DNA of 64,000 nt from VRUE01 sp033856195 (GTDB lineage: Bacteria; Actinomycetota; Thermoleophilia; Solirubrobacterales; 70-9): assembly GCA_033856195.1 (NCBI GenBank), contig JAWVFL010000090.1, positions 1 through 64,000 on the forward strand, given 5' to 3'. Position numbers and translations under genes: made by a program. How positions within the stretch are numbered: the stretch's first letter is position 1; each line of letters begins with the position of its first letter. This document shows positions 36,000 through 47,776 of this stretch, in pieces. Below the pieces are notes generated by a model. The model did not search any database, was not told the origin of the DNA, and saw nothing but the letters and a program-made list of their open reading frames with translations.

Positions 36000-37664
36000 T
36001 TAGGGGTCGATCAATACGCCGGGATTGAGCATGCCCGCCGGATCGAGCTCGGCCTTGGCGGCGCGCAAAGCGGCGGCGAAGGGCGGGGGGCGCTGCCGGT
36101 CATACCAGGGTCGGTGGTCGCGGCCGACGGCGTGATGGTGCGTGATCGTGCCGCCGCCTTCGATCACGGCCTCCCCTGCCGCTGCCTTGATCTCATCCCA
36201 CTGCTCGACCTCGCCGCCGCGGATCGCCGGTGCGAGCACGGTGAAGTAGGGCGCCGGGCCATCGGGGTAGACGTGCGTGAAGCGGCAGCTGACCCTGGGA
36301 GCGCCGTCGCCGCTTGCCGCCGCGCGGCAGACCTCGGCGACCTTGGTCCGCACCGCCTCCATCGTCTCGGCGTGGAACTCCTCGAAGCGGTCCCAGGTGA
36401 CCGCCGTCTCGAAGGTCTCGCTCAGCACCCCGCAGGCGACGAAGGTGTCGCGTAGGTAGGGCGCCAGCAAGAAGGCGCCGCGCCAAACATCAGCCGCCGA
36501 CTGCTCTGCTCCCGCTCCCACCGGAGGAGACAGAGATGGACCGGCGGTCGCTCCCGCGTCCGCGGCCCGCACCTTGGTCGTATGGCGCTGTTCCGCGACG
36601 CCGCCGTGGGACTGGGCGATGTCGAGGGCGAGGCGCATCGGCTCGTCGACGGGAAGGTGCGGAGACTCGAAGCCGAGCACCAGCAGGTGCCTCTCGCCCG
36701 AGCCGGTGCCCGTCGTGCCGGCCTCGAGCGCGTCGAGCAGGCGGCAGTTCGAGGGATTGAGGCCAGACTGGGAGATCTCCCGCACCGCGCGTACCGCGGC
36801 GAGGAAATCGTCGAACTCGACCCCGCAGGAGGTCTTGAACTCGGGTCGGGGGCGAACCCGAACCCATGACTCGGCGATGACCCCGAGAATGCCCTCGGAA
36901 CCAACCAGCGCCCGATCGGGTGAGGGACCCGCCCCAGAGCCAGGCAGCCGCCTGCTCTCCCACGTCCCCCGCGGCGTGATCGCCCGCACCGACTCGACCA
37001 GGTCGTCGATGTGCGTGTAGAGCGTCGCGAAATGCCCGCCCGCCCGGGTCGCAACCCAGCCGCCCAGCGTCGAGTACTCGAAGGACTGCGGGAAGTGGCG
37101 CAGCGTCAGCCCGTGCTCGCGCAGCTGGTCCTCGAGTCCCGGCCCAGTCGCCCCCGCCTGGATCCGCGCCGCCAAAGACTCCGCATCGACCTCCAACACC
37201 CGATCCAACCGCTTCAGGTCAAGCGAGACCACCGGCCGGTCGCCATGCCGCGCCTCCACCCCACCAACCACGCTCGTACCCCCACCGAAGGGAACAACCG
37301 CCGCCCCCTCGGCCTCACACCACTCCAGCACCACCTCGATCTCAGACTCGTCCTTCGGAAACGCCACAAGATCAGGCGGATTCTCAAATTCCCCGCGAAA
37401 CCCCCGCACCACATCCCGGTAAGCCTTCCCTAGAGCGTGAGCGGTCCGCTCGTAATGGTCGTCACTGAACAGATCCCCAAACGCCTCCGGAACCTTCAGC
37501 CGCGCCCCGCGCAACTCAACCTCATCGAGCGGCACCGCCTCCTCAGGCTCCCCCCCGAACCCAAGCCGCTCCCTAATCCCCGCCGCGGCCTCCCGAAGCT
37601 CAACCTTGGAGGGCACCTGATCCTCGTACCCCCACCCCCAATGCTTGAGCCTCCGTTCACCCAT
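36000..37664 (-). CDS. FAD-binding oxidase (alkyldihydroxyacetonephosphate synthase/D-lactate dehydrogenase type)
   Basis: 554 residues. PCMH-type FAD domain: VVPFGGGTSVVGGVEARHGDRPVVSLDLKRLDRVLEVDAESLAARIQAGATGPGLEDQLREHGLTLRHFPQSFEYSTLGGWVATRAGG is characteristic. The C-terminal half is the FAD-oxidase cap with HHAVGRDHRPW and ends in AKAELDPAGMLNPGVLIDP. This wording is closest to AGPS-like proteins, but ether-lipid synthesis is not established for this organism. Residues ~365-395 (AGATAGPSLSPPVGAGAEQSA region) form an unusual low-complexity linker. Confidence 0.88.
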   Translation of the reverse strand: MGERRLKHWGWGYEDQVPSKVELREAAAGIRERLGFGGEPEEAVPLDEVELRGARLKVPEAFGDLFSDDHYERTAHALGKAYRDVVRGFRGEFENPPDLVAFPKDESEIEVVLEWCEAEGAAVVPFGGGTSVVGGVEARHGDRPVVSLDLKRLDRVLEVDAESLAARIQAGATGPGLEDQLREHGLTLRHFPQSFEYSTLGGWVATRAGGHFATLYTHIDDLVESVRAITPRGTWESRRLPGSGAGPSPDRALVGSEGILGVIAESWVRVRPRPEFKTSCGVEFDDFLAAVRAVREISQSGLNPSNCRLLDALEAGTTGTGSGERHLLVLGFESPHLPVDEPMRLALDIAQSHGGVAEQRHTTKVRAADAGATAGPSLSPPVGAGAEQSAADVWRGAFLLAPYLRDTFVACGVLSETFETAVTWDRFEEFHAETMEAVRTKVAEVCRAAASGDGAPRVSCRFTHVYPDGPAPYFTVLAPAIRGGEVEQWDEIKAAAGEAVIEGGGTITHHHAVGRDHRPWYDRQRPPPFAAALRAAKAELDPAGMLNPGVLIDP

Positions 37665-37680
37665 AGAAAGCGCTCCGTGG

Positions 37681-37781
37681 AGGCGGACGGTGCCCCTCCC
37701 CAGGAGGCTCAGCGACCACCTTTGAAGCGCCTCGACGATTCAGCTGCGCGACGGCCTCGTGGGGAGGGGCACCGTCCGCCT
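37681..37781. repeat. 22-bp perfect inverted repeat at the 3' end of the two-domain reductase gene
   Basis: Arms AGGCGGACGGTGCCCCTC... (37681-37702) and complement (37760-37781) around a 57-nt loop containing CTCAGCG (37708-37714). The stop codon of the gene ending at 37780 lies in the right arm. Confidence 0.85.
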
Positions 37782-39768
37782 ACCAATGCACACCTTTCAT
37801 CAGGTGAGCGAAAGCAACAGCCTCGGTAGAGGGCGCCTTATCCGGCGCCTCCTCCCCCTTGCCCTTGGCAGCCTGCGACTCAGGGAAGAGTCGATAAGCC
37901 TGGTTGAGAATCCGGTCTGACGCCTTCGGCGCCACCGCATAGAGCAACTCGCCAAACGTCCCCAGCCGCGTCGCCACCTTCTTCGGCTGGTTGATCATCG
38001 CGCCGGCGATCATCTCCGCAGCCTCCTCGGGGGAGATCGCCGGGAAGACGTCGTACATCCGCGTCGGCGCGATCATCGGCGTGCGCACCAGCGGCATGTG
38101 GATCGTCGTCAGGTGGACGCCATCGTCGACCACCTCGGAGGCGATCACGCGGCTGAACGCATCCAGCGCCGCCTTTGACGCCACATAGGCCGAGAAGCGA
38201 GGCGGGTTGGTCTGCGTCCCGATCGAGCTGATGTTGATGATGTGGCCCGACTTGCGCGCCCGCATCGAGGGCAGCAGGGCGAGGATCAGGCGCACGGCGC
38301 CGAGGTAGTTGAGCTGGATCGTGCGCTCGTAGTCGTGGAAGCGTTCGTAGGCGAGCCCGACCGAGCGGCGGATCGAGCGGCCGGCGTTGTTGACGAGGAT
38401 GTCGACCTGCCCGTGGTAGGTGAGCACCTCCTCGGCCATCCGCTCGACGTCCTCCATGTCGGCGAGGTCGCAGCGGTGGATGTGGGCGATACCGCCGGCC
38501 GCCTCGATCTCCTGCTTCGTCTCCTCGAGCTTGTCGATCGAGCGCGCCACCAGCAGCACGGTCGCGCCGGCGTCGGCGACCTTGACGGCCGTCGCCTTGC
38601 CGATCCCCGAGGAAGCGCCGGTTATCAGCACCACCTTGCCGCGCACCGCCGCGCTCAGGGTGCGGTCCTTGAAGAGGTCGGGATCGAGAGTGCGCTCCCA
38701 GTAGTCCCAGACGCGGTCGGCGTAGGACTCCAGCGGCGGCACCGAGATGCCCGAGCCGGCCAGCACCCGCTGCGTGTTGCTCGAGTCGAAGCTCGTCGGA
38801 TAGTTGACGTAGCTGAGCAGGCCAGCCGGGATGCCGAGCTGGCTCAGCCCCGCTTTCATCGCCCGCTTCGCCGGCGGGAAGAAGCGCAGCCCGGCGCGGG
38901 CCAGTGAGGTGACCGGATCGGTCACGCTGGAGTCGAGCCTCAATGCCGCCTGCGGCGCATCGGCGGCGCGGGCGAAGAGGTTGATCACCTCGCCGGCGCT
39001 CTTCGGCGCCGGGTCGGTGAGGCTGAAGGCCTGCCCGTCGAGATCGGGCTGGTGGGCGATGTAGTCGATCGCGTCGGCGACGAAGTCGACCGGCACGATG
39101 TTGAGCTCGCCACCTTCGATCCCCAGTGTCGGCAACCACGAGGGCAGCACCCCGCGCGCCCGCTGCAACAGCTTGAAGAAGTAGTAGGGACCGTCGACCT
39201 TGTCGATCTCCCCCGTGCGCGAGTCGCCGACGACGATCCCCGGCCGGTAGACCCGCCAGGGCCGGCTGCACTCCTCGCGCACGACCCGCTCGGACTCGTG
39301 CTTGGTGCGGAAGTAGGGATGGACGTCGAGCTTTTCGGCCTCCCCGAACATGTCCTCGCGCCATTCGCCTCGGTAGAGGCCGGCGGCGGCGATCGAGCTG
39401 ACCTGGTGGAAGCAGCCAGCCTCGATCGCACCGGCAAGTTCGACCGCGTGGCGGGTGCCCTCGACGTTGGCGATCTCCTGCGCTTCCGCGCCAGCGGTCA
39501 TGTCGTAGATGGCGGCGAGGTGGAAGAAGTGGTCGACGTCGCCGCGCAGCGTCAGCAGGTCCTCCTCGGAGACGCCGAGACCGGGCAGGGAAAGGTCGCC
39601 GGCGATCGGCACGACCCGTGCCCCATCCGGCCCGAAGGACGTGCGCAGCTCCTCGAGGCGGCCCCTGGATCCGGCTCGAATCAGGGCATAGACGGTGCCT
39701 TCGCGCTGCAAGAGTCGCTGCACGAGGTTGCGGCCGATGAATCCGGTGGCTCCGGTGACGAAGTAGTT
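37780..39768 (-). CDS. Two-domain NAD(P)-dependent reductase (thioester-reductase-like epimerase domain + SDR domain)
   Basis: 662 residues from GTG 39768 (MNYFVTGATGFIGRNLVQRLL); a GTG 18 bp further up is possible. Residues ~1-350 are an extended-SDR/fatty-acyl-CoA-reductase-like domain (TGATGFIG; HPYFRTKHESERVV as the YxxxK site). Residues ~365-600 are a classical SDR (VLITGASSGIGKATAV, VNNAGRSIRR, ISSIGTQTNPPRFSAYVASKAALDAF). This layout is known from mycobacterial and related proteins that reduce acyl-CoA or acyl-thioester to aldehyde and then alcohol; wax ester or lipid reduction is plausible. Divergent from the 2-oxoglutarate dehydrogenase gene. Confidence 0.88.
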   Translation of the reverse strand, partial: NYFVTGATGFIGRNLVQRLLQREGTVYALIRAGSRGRLEELRTSFGPDGARVVPIAGDLSLPGLGVSEEDLLTLRGDVDHFFHLAAIYDMTAGAEAQEIANVEGTRHAVELAGAIEAGCFHQVSSIAAAGLYRGEWREDMFGEAEKLDVHPYFRTKHESERVVREECSRPWRVYRPGIVVGDSRTGEIDKVDGPYYFFKLLQRARGVLPSWLPTLGIEGGELNIVPVDFVADAIDYIAHQPDLDGQAFSLTDPAPKSAGEVINLFARAADAPQAALRLDSSVTDPVTSLARAGLRFFPPAKRAMKAGLSQLGIPAGLLSYVNYPTSFDSSNTQRVLAGSGISVPPLESYADRVWDYWERTLDPDLFKDRTLSAAVRGKVVLITGASSGIGKATAVKVADAGATVLLVARSIDKLEETKQEIEAAGGIAHIHRCDLADMEDVERMAEEVLTYHGQVDILVNNAGRSIRRSVGLAYERFHDYERTIQLNYLGAVRLILALLPSMRARKSGHIINISSIGTQTNPPRFSAYVASKAALDAFSRVIASEVVDDGVHLTTIHMPLVRTPMIAPTRMYDVFPAISPEEAAEMIAGAMINQPKKVATRLGTFGELLYAVAPKASDRILNQAYRLFPESQAAKGKGEEAPDKAPSTEAVAFAHLMKGVHW

Positions 39769-39797
39769 CACCGCTGTTTCATACACTCATTGCACGG

Positions 39798-42700
39798 ATG
39801 GCGCAAACGGCGACCGTGCAGATTCAGATGCCCGAGATGGGCGAGTCGGTCACCGAGGGGATCGTGCTCGAGTGGCACGTCTCCGAGGGCGATTTCGTCA
39901 ACGAGGGGGATACCGTCGTCGAGGTGTCGACTGACAAGGTCGATGCCGAGGTGCCGGCGCCGGCGGATGGCGTCATTACGAAACTGCTCGTGTCGGTCGA
40001 CGATGAGGTTCCCGTGGGAGCCCCGTTGGCTGAGATGGAACCTGGCGAGGGTTCGAACGGCTCGGCTGCGGGTCCTGTCGCCGATGATGGGGGGGCGCTG
40101 CGGGCGGGGTCGTCCTCGACCCCCCCATCATCGGCGCCACCCGCAGGTGAGGCGTCCGAGTCCGAGGGCTCCAACGGGGGCGATGGAGTCCGGGCGACAC
40201 CGGTTGCCCGGCGAGTAGCTGAGGCTAATGGCGTCGACCTTGGCTCGGTAGCTGGGTCGGGACCGGGCGCGAAGGTGACCAAGGAGGATGTGCTGGCCGC
40301 TGAAAACGGGGCCGGGACCGTTGCTGGTGGAGAAGAGAAGCCGCTGAGGGGGCCTGCCGCGATGCTGGCTCAGGCGATGGATGAGAGCAAGGAAGTGCCT
40401 ACGGCGACTTCTTTTCGGACGATTGCGGTGGACACGCTCGATGCGAAGCGGAAGGCTCTCAATGGGCTGCTGAAGGAGCGGGGGATGAAGGTTTCCTTCA
40501 CTCATCTGGTGGCTTGGGCGATCGTGCAGGCGGCCAAGGAGCATCCCGTGATGACTCGGGTGTTCGCGCGCAGAAACGGAAAGCCGGTTGCGATCGAGAA
40601 CGGGCCCGTCAACCTCGGAATCGCGGTCGACGTCGAACGCAAGGACGGGTCGCACAGCCTGATGGTGCCGGCGATCAAGGGGTCCGAGGGGCTCGACTTC
40701 GCTCGCTTCCACAGCCGCTACGAGGAGCTGATCACCAAGACGCGGGAGAGCAAGCTCACCGCGGACGATTTCCAGGGCACCAACATCTCGCTGACCAACC
40801 CCGGCGGGATCGGCACCGTGGCCTCGGTGCCGCGGCTGATGAGCGGCCAGAGCGCGATCATCGCCACCGGCGCGATCACCTACCCGCCCGAGTGGGCCCA
40901 CGCCACGCCGGAGCGGCTGCGCCAGCTCGGCGTCTCGAAGACGATGACGCTGACCTCGACCTACGACCACCGCGTCATCCAGGGAGCGGAGTCGGGCGCC
41001 TTCCTGCGCAGCATCGAGCAGCGGCTGCAGGGAGAACACGGCTTCTATGAGGGCGTTGCCGCCGACCTCGGCGTCGACTCCGCCCCGATCGCCGCCGCCC
41101 ATCCCGCCTCCGCCTCGGCGCCGCCGCTCGGCGCTCCCAGCGCCGGAACCGGCGAGATGGCAGTCACCACGACTCAACCCGACGAAGAGCTGCTGCAGGC
41201 GGTGCAGGCCGCCACCTCGCTGCTCAAGGGCTACCGCACCCACGGCCACCTCTCCGCTCGCCTCGACCCGCTCGGCCGCGAGCCCAAGGGCGACCCGGCG
41301 ATCCAGCCGGAGACCCTCAACCTGACGCCGGAGCTGATGTCGCGCGTGCCCGCCTCGATCCTCCGCATCGGCGTGCCCGGCGAGACGCTGCTGGAGGCGC
41401 TGCCGCGCATGCGCGAGGCCTACTGCGGCACGATCGCCTATCAGTTCGAGCACCTCTCCTCGCACCAGCAGCGCACCTGGCTGCGCGAGATGGTCGAGAC
41501 CGGCGCCCACCGCGCACCGCTCGCCGGTGAGGAGAAACAGCGCCTGCTGATGCGGCTGATCGACGTCTTCCAGTTTGAGCGCTTCATCGAGAAGGCCTAC
41601 CTGGGCCAGAAGATCTTCACGATCGAGGGGCTCGACGTGGTCGTGCCGATGCTCGACGAGCTTGTCACGCTCGCCGGCCGCAGCGGCGCCGAGGAGGTCG
41701 TCTTCGGCATGGCCCACCGCGGCCGCCTCGCCGTCCTCGCCCACAACCTCGGCCGCTCGGTCGAGTCGATCCTGGCCGAGTTCGAGGGCTCCAAGCAGAT
41801 CGACCAGGTCAAGGCCGTGGCGGGGATCCCGCACGGCGGCACCGGTGACGTCAAGTACCACTACGGCCACCAGGGGGTCTACGAGACGCACGAGGGCGAG
41901 AAGATCGCCGTCCGCCTCTACCCCAACCCGAGCCACCTGGAGTTCGTCAACCCAGTGGTCGAGGGCGCCACCCGCTTCATCCAGTCCAACTTCGAGGGCG
42001 CCAAGATCGAGCACAAGCCGAAGTGCGCGGTGCCGGTGCTGCTGCACGGCGACGCTGCCTTCCCCGGCCAGGGGGTCGTCGCCGAGACGCTCAACCTGCA
42101 GGCGCTGAGGGGCTACACGACCGGCGGCACGGTCCACGTCATCCAGAACAACCAGGTCGGATTCACCACCGACCCCCAGGACGCCCGCTCCACGCCCTAC
42201 GCGGCTGACATGGCGAAGGGCTTCAACGTGCCGATCGTCCACGTCAACGCCGACGACGTCGAAGCCTGCTCGGCGGCGGTGCGGCTGGCGATGGCCTACC
42301 GCGAGCGCTGGCAGCGCGACATCGTCATCGACGTGATCGGCTACCGCCGCTACGGCCACAACGAGACCGACGAGCCCGCCTACACGCAGCCGCAGATCGC
42401 CGCCAAGATCAAGGCCCATCCGCCCGTGTCCGAGATCTACGCCGAGCAGTTGGTCGAGGAGGGGGTGCTGGCCCGCGAGCAGATCGACGCCGTCGCCAAG
42501 CAGCGCCACGACGAGATGTCGGCGGCGCTGAAGGATCTGCGCCACAAGATGGAGCTGGGCGAATACGAGGACCCGACCGTGACCACCAGCACGACCGGCG
42601 AGCTCGATCGCAGCGCCAGCCCGCCGGTCGAGACCGCTGTGCCCGCCGGAAAGCTGCGCGAGCTGAACCAGGCGCTGATCGAGGTGCCGGAGAGCTTCAC

Positions 42701-43799
42701 GATCCACCGCAAGCTGCGCAAACCGCTCGCCAAGCGGCTCGAGACGCTGGAGAAGGGCGGCATCGAATTCGGGCATGCCGAGGCCCTCGCCTTCGCCTCG
42801 CTGCTGACCGAGGGCGTCCACATCCGCCTCACCGGCCAGGACACCGAGCGCGGCACCTTCTCCCATCGCCACCTCGTCCTCCACGACGAGAACACTGGCC
42901 TCGAATACTGCCCGATGCAGAACCTGAGCGAGGCCGGCGCCCCCTTCGAGCTCTACAACAGCCCGCTCTCGGAGATCGCCTGCCTCGGCTTCGAGTACGG
43001 CTACTCGGCGGCGATGCCCAACGCGCTGGTCCTCTGGGAGGCCCAGTACGGCGACTTCGCCAATGCCGGACAGGTGATCATCGACAGCTTCATCGTCTCG
43101 GGCGAGGCAAAGTGGGGCCAGACCAGCCGCCTCACCCTGCTCCTGCCGCACGGCTATGAGGGCTCCGGCCCCGAGCACTCCAGCGCCCGCATCGAGCGCT
43201 TCCTCGCCCTCGGCGCCGAGGGCAACATCCGCATCGCCTACCCCACCACCGCGGCCCAGTACTTCCACCTGCTGCGCCGCCAGGCGCTGATCCGCAAGCC
43301 GCGGCCGCTGATCGTCTTCACCCCCAAGGGCCTGCTCCGCCTCGACCGCGCAACCGCCACTCCGGAGGAACTCACCAACGGTCACTTCCGCTTCATCCTC
43401 GACGACCCCAAGGCCGCGGAGCGGCGCGAGAAGGTCGAGCGCCTCGTCCTCTGCACCGGCAAGGTCTACTTCGATCTCGACGGCAGCGAGCGCCGTGAGA
43501 AAGCCGAGAACGTCGCCATCGCCCGGGTCGAGCTGCTCTACCCCTTCGCCCAAGACCAGCTCGAGAAAATCATCGCCAGCTATCCGAACCTGAAAGAGAT
43601 CATCTGGGTCCAGGAGGAGCCGCGCAACATGGGCTGCTGGAAGGTGATGTCCCGCCGCATGCCCGAGATCGTCCCCGAGGGAGTAGAGCTCGGCTACATC
43701 GGCCGCCCGACGCGAGCCAGCACGGGCGAGGGCTACTCCGGGGCACACGCCCGCGAGCAAGAACGCATCGTCCTCACGGCTCTAACTCCCGGTGCTTAG
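39798..43799 (+). CDS. kgd: Fused 2-oxoglutarate dehydrogenase E2-E1 (lipoyl-E3BD-succinyltransferase-E1)
   Basis: 1333 residues. In order: lipoyl domain (residues ~5-82; lipoyl-lysine Lys47 in VSTDKVDAEVPAPADG), Ser/Gly/Pro linker, E3-binding domain (~130-170, RATPVARRVAEANGVDLGSV), 2-oxoacid acyltransferase domain (~180-430; catalytic His in STYDHRVIQGAESG), then a full ThDP-dependent E1o (~455-1333; GMAHRGRLAVLAHNLGRS, HGDAAFPGQGVVAETLNLQ, HVIQNNQVGFTTDP, YSGAHAREQERI end). It converts 2-oxoglutarate to succinyl-CoA with a separate E3. Mycobacterial KGD/OdhA fusions have the acyltransferase plus E1 but no lipoyl domain; here the lipoyl and E3-binding modules are in the same chain. The linker encodes an inserted stem-loop (40066-40146). 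Confidence 0.93.
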   Translation: MAQTATVQIQMPEMGESVTEGIVLEWHVSEGDFVNEGDTVVEVSTDKVDAEVPAPADGVITKLLVSVDDEVPVGAPLAEMEPGEGSNGSAAGPVADDGGALRAGSSSTPPSSAPPAGEASESEGSNGGDGVRATPVARRVAEANGVDLGSVAGSGPGAKVTKEDVLAAENGAGTVAGGEEKPLRGPAAMLAQAMDESKEVPTATSFRTIAVDTLDAKRKALNGLLKERGMKVSFTHLVAWAIVQAAKEHPVMTRVFARRNGKPVAIENGPVNLGIAVDVERKDGSHSLMVPAIKGSEGLDFARFHSRYEELITKTRESKLTADDFQGTNISLTNPGGIGTVASVPRLMSGQSAIIATGAITYPPEWAHATPERLRQLGVSKTMTLTSTYDHRVIQGAESGAFLRSIEQRLQGEHGFYEGVAADLGVDSAPIAAAHPASASAPPLGAPSAGTGEMAVTTTQPDEELLQAVQAATSLLKGYRTHGHLSARLDPLGREPKGDPAIQPETLNLTPELMSRVPASILRIGVPGETLLEALPRMREAYCGTIAYQFEHLSSHQQRTWLREMVETGAHRAPLAGEEKQRLLMRLIDVFQFERFIEKAYLGQKIFTIEGLDVVVPMLDELVTLAGRSGAEEVVFGMAHRGRLAVLAHNLGRSVESILAEFEGSKQIDQVKAVAGIPHGGTGDVKYHYGHQGVYETHEGEKIAVRLYPNPSHLEFVNPVVEGATRFIQSNFEGAKIEHKPKCAVPVLLHGDAAFPGQGVVAETLNLQALRGYTTGGTVHVIQNNQVGFTTDPQDARSTPYAADMAKGFNVPIVHVNADDVEACSAAVRLAMAYRERWQRDIVIDVIGYRRYGHNETDEPAYTQPQIAAKIKAHPPVSEIYAEQLVEEGVLAREQIDAVAKQRHDEMSAALKDLRHKMELGEYEDPTVTTSTTGELDRSASPPVETAVPAGKLRELNQALIEVPESFTIHRKLRKPLAKRLETLEKGGIEFGHAEALAFASLLTEGVHIRLTGQDTERGTFSHRHLVLHDENTGLEYCPMQNLSEAGAPFELYNSPLSEIACLGFEYGYSAAMPNALVLWEAQYGDFANAGQVIIDSFIVSGEAKWGQTSRLTLLLPHGYEGSGPEHSSARIERFLALGAEGNIRIAYPTTAAQYFHLLRRQALIRKPRPLIVFTPKGLLRLDRATATPEELTNGHFRFILDDPKAAERREKVERLVLCTGKVYFDLDGSERREKAENVAIARVELLYPFAQDQLEKIIASYPNLKEIIWVQEEPRNMGCWKVMSRRMPEIVPEGVELGYIGRPTRASTGEGYSGAHAREQERIVLTALTPGA
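40066..40146 (+). repeat. GCGGGTCCTGTC stem-loop element, copy 1 (in frame, inside kgd linker)
   Basis: Constant head GCGGGTCCTGTC (40068-40079), 17-bp perfect arms 40079-40095/40120-40136, apical GCGCTGCGGGCG, tail CCACCCGC (40137-40144); CTGCGGGT/ACCCGCAG close the base. Encodes residues ~90-116 of the protein, a flexible linker that tolerates it. Confidence 0.85.
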
Positions 43800-43851
43800 G
43801 CCTCCCAGTGCGCTTTATGCCGTCCATGGCCACATAAGGGGCACCGGAACG

Positions 43852-44193
43852 GTGAAGTCACCACTGCGCAAGCCGGTGCCGGGGCCACTCTTTCGGAAGG
43901 TGAAGGTTCTGTCATGGATCGAGCTGGCGATCTTTGCGGGGTTGATCTTCTTCTGGCTGGCGCCGGGGTTCGATACCGAGACGATGCTCTTTGGCTGGGC
44001 TCACGGGCTTGGCTTTATCGCTCTATGCATCGTCATTTGGATCGCCTGCGGAAAGCGCCAAGCTCCCTACACACTGCTGGCTGCAACCCTCACTCCGGTC
44101 GGCCCAGTGGGCAGTGTGATCGGGATCGAGCTGATCGAACGGCGGGGCTGGGGCGTTGCGGATTCACCGCAAAGAGTTGCGGAATCGCCGTAG
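43852..44193 (+). CDS. DUF3817-like integral membrane protein
   Basis: 113 residues from GTG 43852; an earlier GTG at 43792 overlaps the kgd stop but adds no family residues. Three hydrophobic helices (VLSWIELAIFAGLIFFWLAP, WAHGLGFIALCIVIWIACG, YTLLAATLTPVGPVGSVIGIEL) with the A/GHG and P-x-GP-G pattern of DUF3817, small actinobacterial membrane proteins of unknown role. It follows kgd at a short distance on the same strand. Confidence 0.7.
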   Translation: MKSPLRKPVPGPLFRKVKVLSWIELAIFAGLIFFWLAPGFDTETMLFGWAHGLGFIALCIVIWIACGKRQAPYTLLAATLTPVGPVGSVIGIELIERRGWGVADSPQRVAESP

Positions 44194-44211
44194 ATCCGCT
44201 CAGGAAGCCTT

Positions 44212-44225
44212 GACCTGAGAGGGTC
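44212..44225 (+). repeat. GACCTGARAGGGTC short palindrome (copy 3)
   Basis: GACCTGAGAGGGTC, 19 bp after the stop of the DUF3817-like gene, same strand; one base differs from the copies at 10992 and 25925. The rest of 44226-44381 holds only a GCGTCGG/CCGACGC pair near 44285/44309 and no gene. Confidence 0.5.
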
Positions 44226-44381
44226 GAGGAGGTATAGCTAGTGGCTGACTGTTCCTCTGAGCAGTCCCGTTTAGGGGAACGGCCGCGTCGGCATCCCTCC
44301 CTGGCTACCGACGCGCAGGTGCAGTGTGGGTCGCGCGGACCCCCCTGCCTCCCGCGGCCCCGCTGCGCCGCCTGCCTGTCC

Positions 44382-47186
<2,805 letters not shown>

Positions 47187-47216
47187 ACCCCAATCCTAGG
47201 GAGCGAGTCGTATCCA

Positions 47217-47264
47217 CCGCATCCGACATTCACCCCACTCCGCTGTGGTCAATGTCGGATGCGG
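47217..47264. repeat. GCATCCGACAT palindrome, copy B
   Basis: Arms 47217-47234 and 47247-47264 (18 bp, one mismatch) around a 12-nt loop. The minus-strand reading frame of the neighbouring broken gene runs into it and ends there (ASDIDHSGVG then TGA). Confidence 0.88.
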
Positions 47265-47569
47265 CGAAGAAGGCGAGTGCCAGCGCGTCGGCGACCGCTT
47301 CGTCACCCTCGGATGCGGCGAGGGTCAGGACCAACTCGCCATCGCACTCGCCGATGCCGAGATCGAGGAACGAGCAGCACCTGGCCTCGGCGGCGACGAT
47401 CTCCTCCAGCCGGTGGCGTATTCCAGCGTCGCGACGAAAGCGCAGGTGTGAACTCCATCGTTTGCCTCGTGGCCGATCAGGCTGCGGGGCCGAGCGCTGC
47501 GACCTCGTCAAGTCGTCGGCTCAAGTCGTTTGCGCCAAGCGTGCAGGCGATTGGCTTGGGATCGATCAT
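47230..47569 (-). pseudogene. Broken small protein with CC-rich motif (MerR-associated type)
   Basis: ATG 47569 opens MIDPKPIACTLGANDLSRRLDEVAALGPAA and stops. The continuation LIGHEANDGVH lies in a second frame, and LRFRRDAGIRHRLEEIVAAEARCCSFLDLGI...LVLTLAASEGDEAVADALALAFF in a third. Joined, they read as one protein of a common actinobacterial small family with the AECC/ARCC-FLDL motif, often beside heavy-metal-type MerR genes. Two frameshifts, or sequencing errors, break it. Its end is taken over by palindrome copy B. Confidence 0.65.
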
Positions 47570-47589
47570 GTCTACTGCCTCCTCGAAGG

Positions 47590-47776
47590 TCGACTGGCAA
47601 CGCTCCCCCAGCCTACGAGGAGCTCCAGGCGCTCGCTGCCCGAAGTGGATGCGCTGATCGAGCGAGCACGGGCGATGCGCGGCTGGCTCGTTGTTGCGAG
47701 CACCTGCGGGTGCGAGTCTCTGGAGGCCTGCGGGCTCTTTGTCGATGGAGCCGGAAGCCCGCGCGGCGTGAGCTAG
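47590..47776 (+). pseudogene. MerR-family regulator remnant (C-terminal part)
   Basis: The reading frame LPEVDALIERARAMRGWLVVASTCGCESLEACGLFVDG is the dimerisation helix and Cys-rich end of a mercury/zinc-type MerR protein. The preceding AYEELQALAAR is in another frame, and the DNA-binding N-terminus is absent. It lies back-to-back with the broken small gene at 47230-47569, so the pair looks like a decayed metal-response unit. Confidence 0.55.

Noticed and set aside
35985..36455. Plus-strand frame starting in palindrome copy A
   Set aside because: Antisense to the FAD oxidase gene; no protein features. It shows only that the palindrome always contains an ATG.
40128..43760. 1210-codon open frame on the minus strand opposite kgd
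   Set aside because: It is the antisense shadow of a high-GC gene; its translation is low-complexity Arg/Val/Leu/Asp/His without any domain, while the plus strand encodes an unmistakable E2-E1 enzyme.
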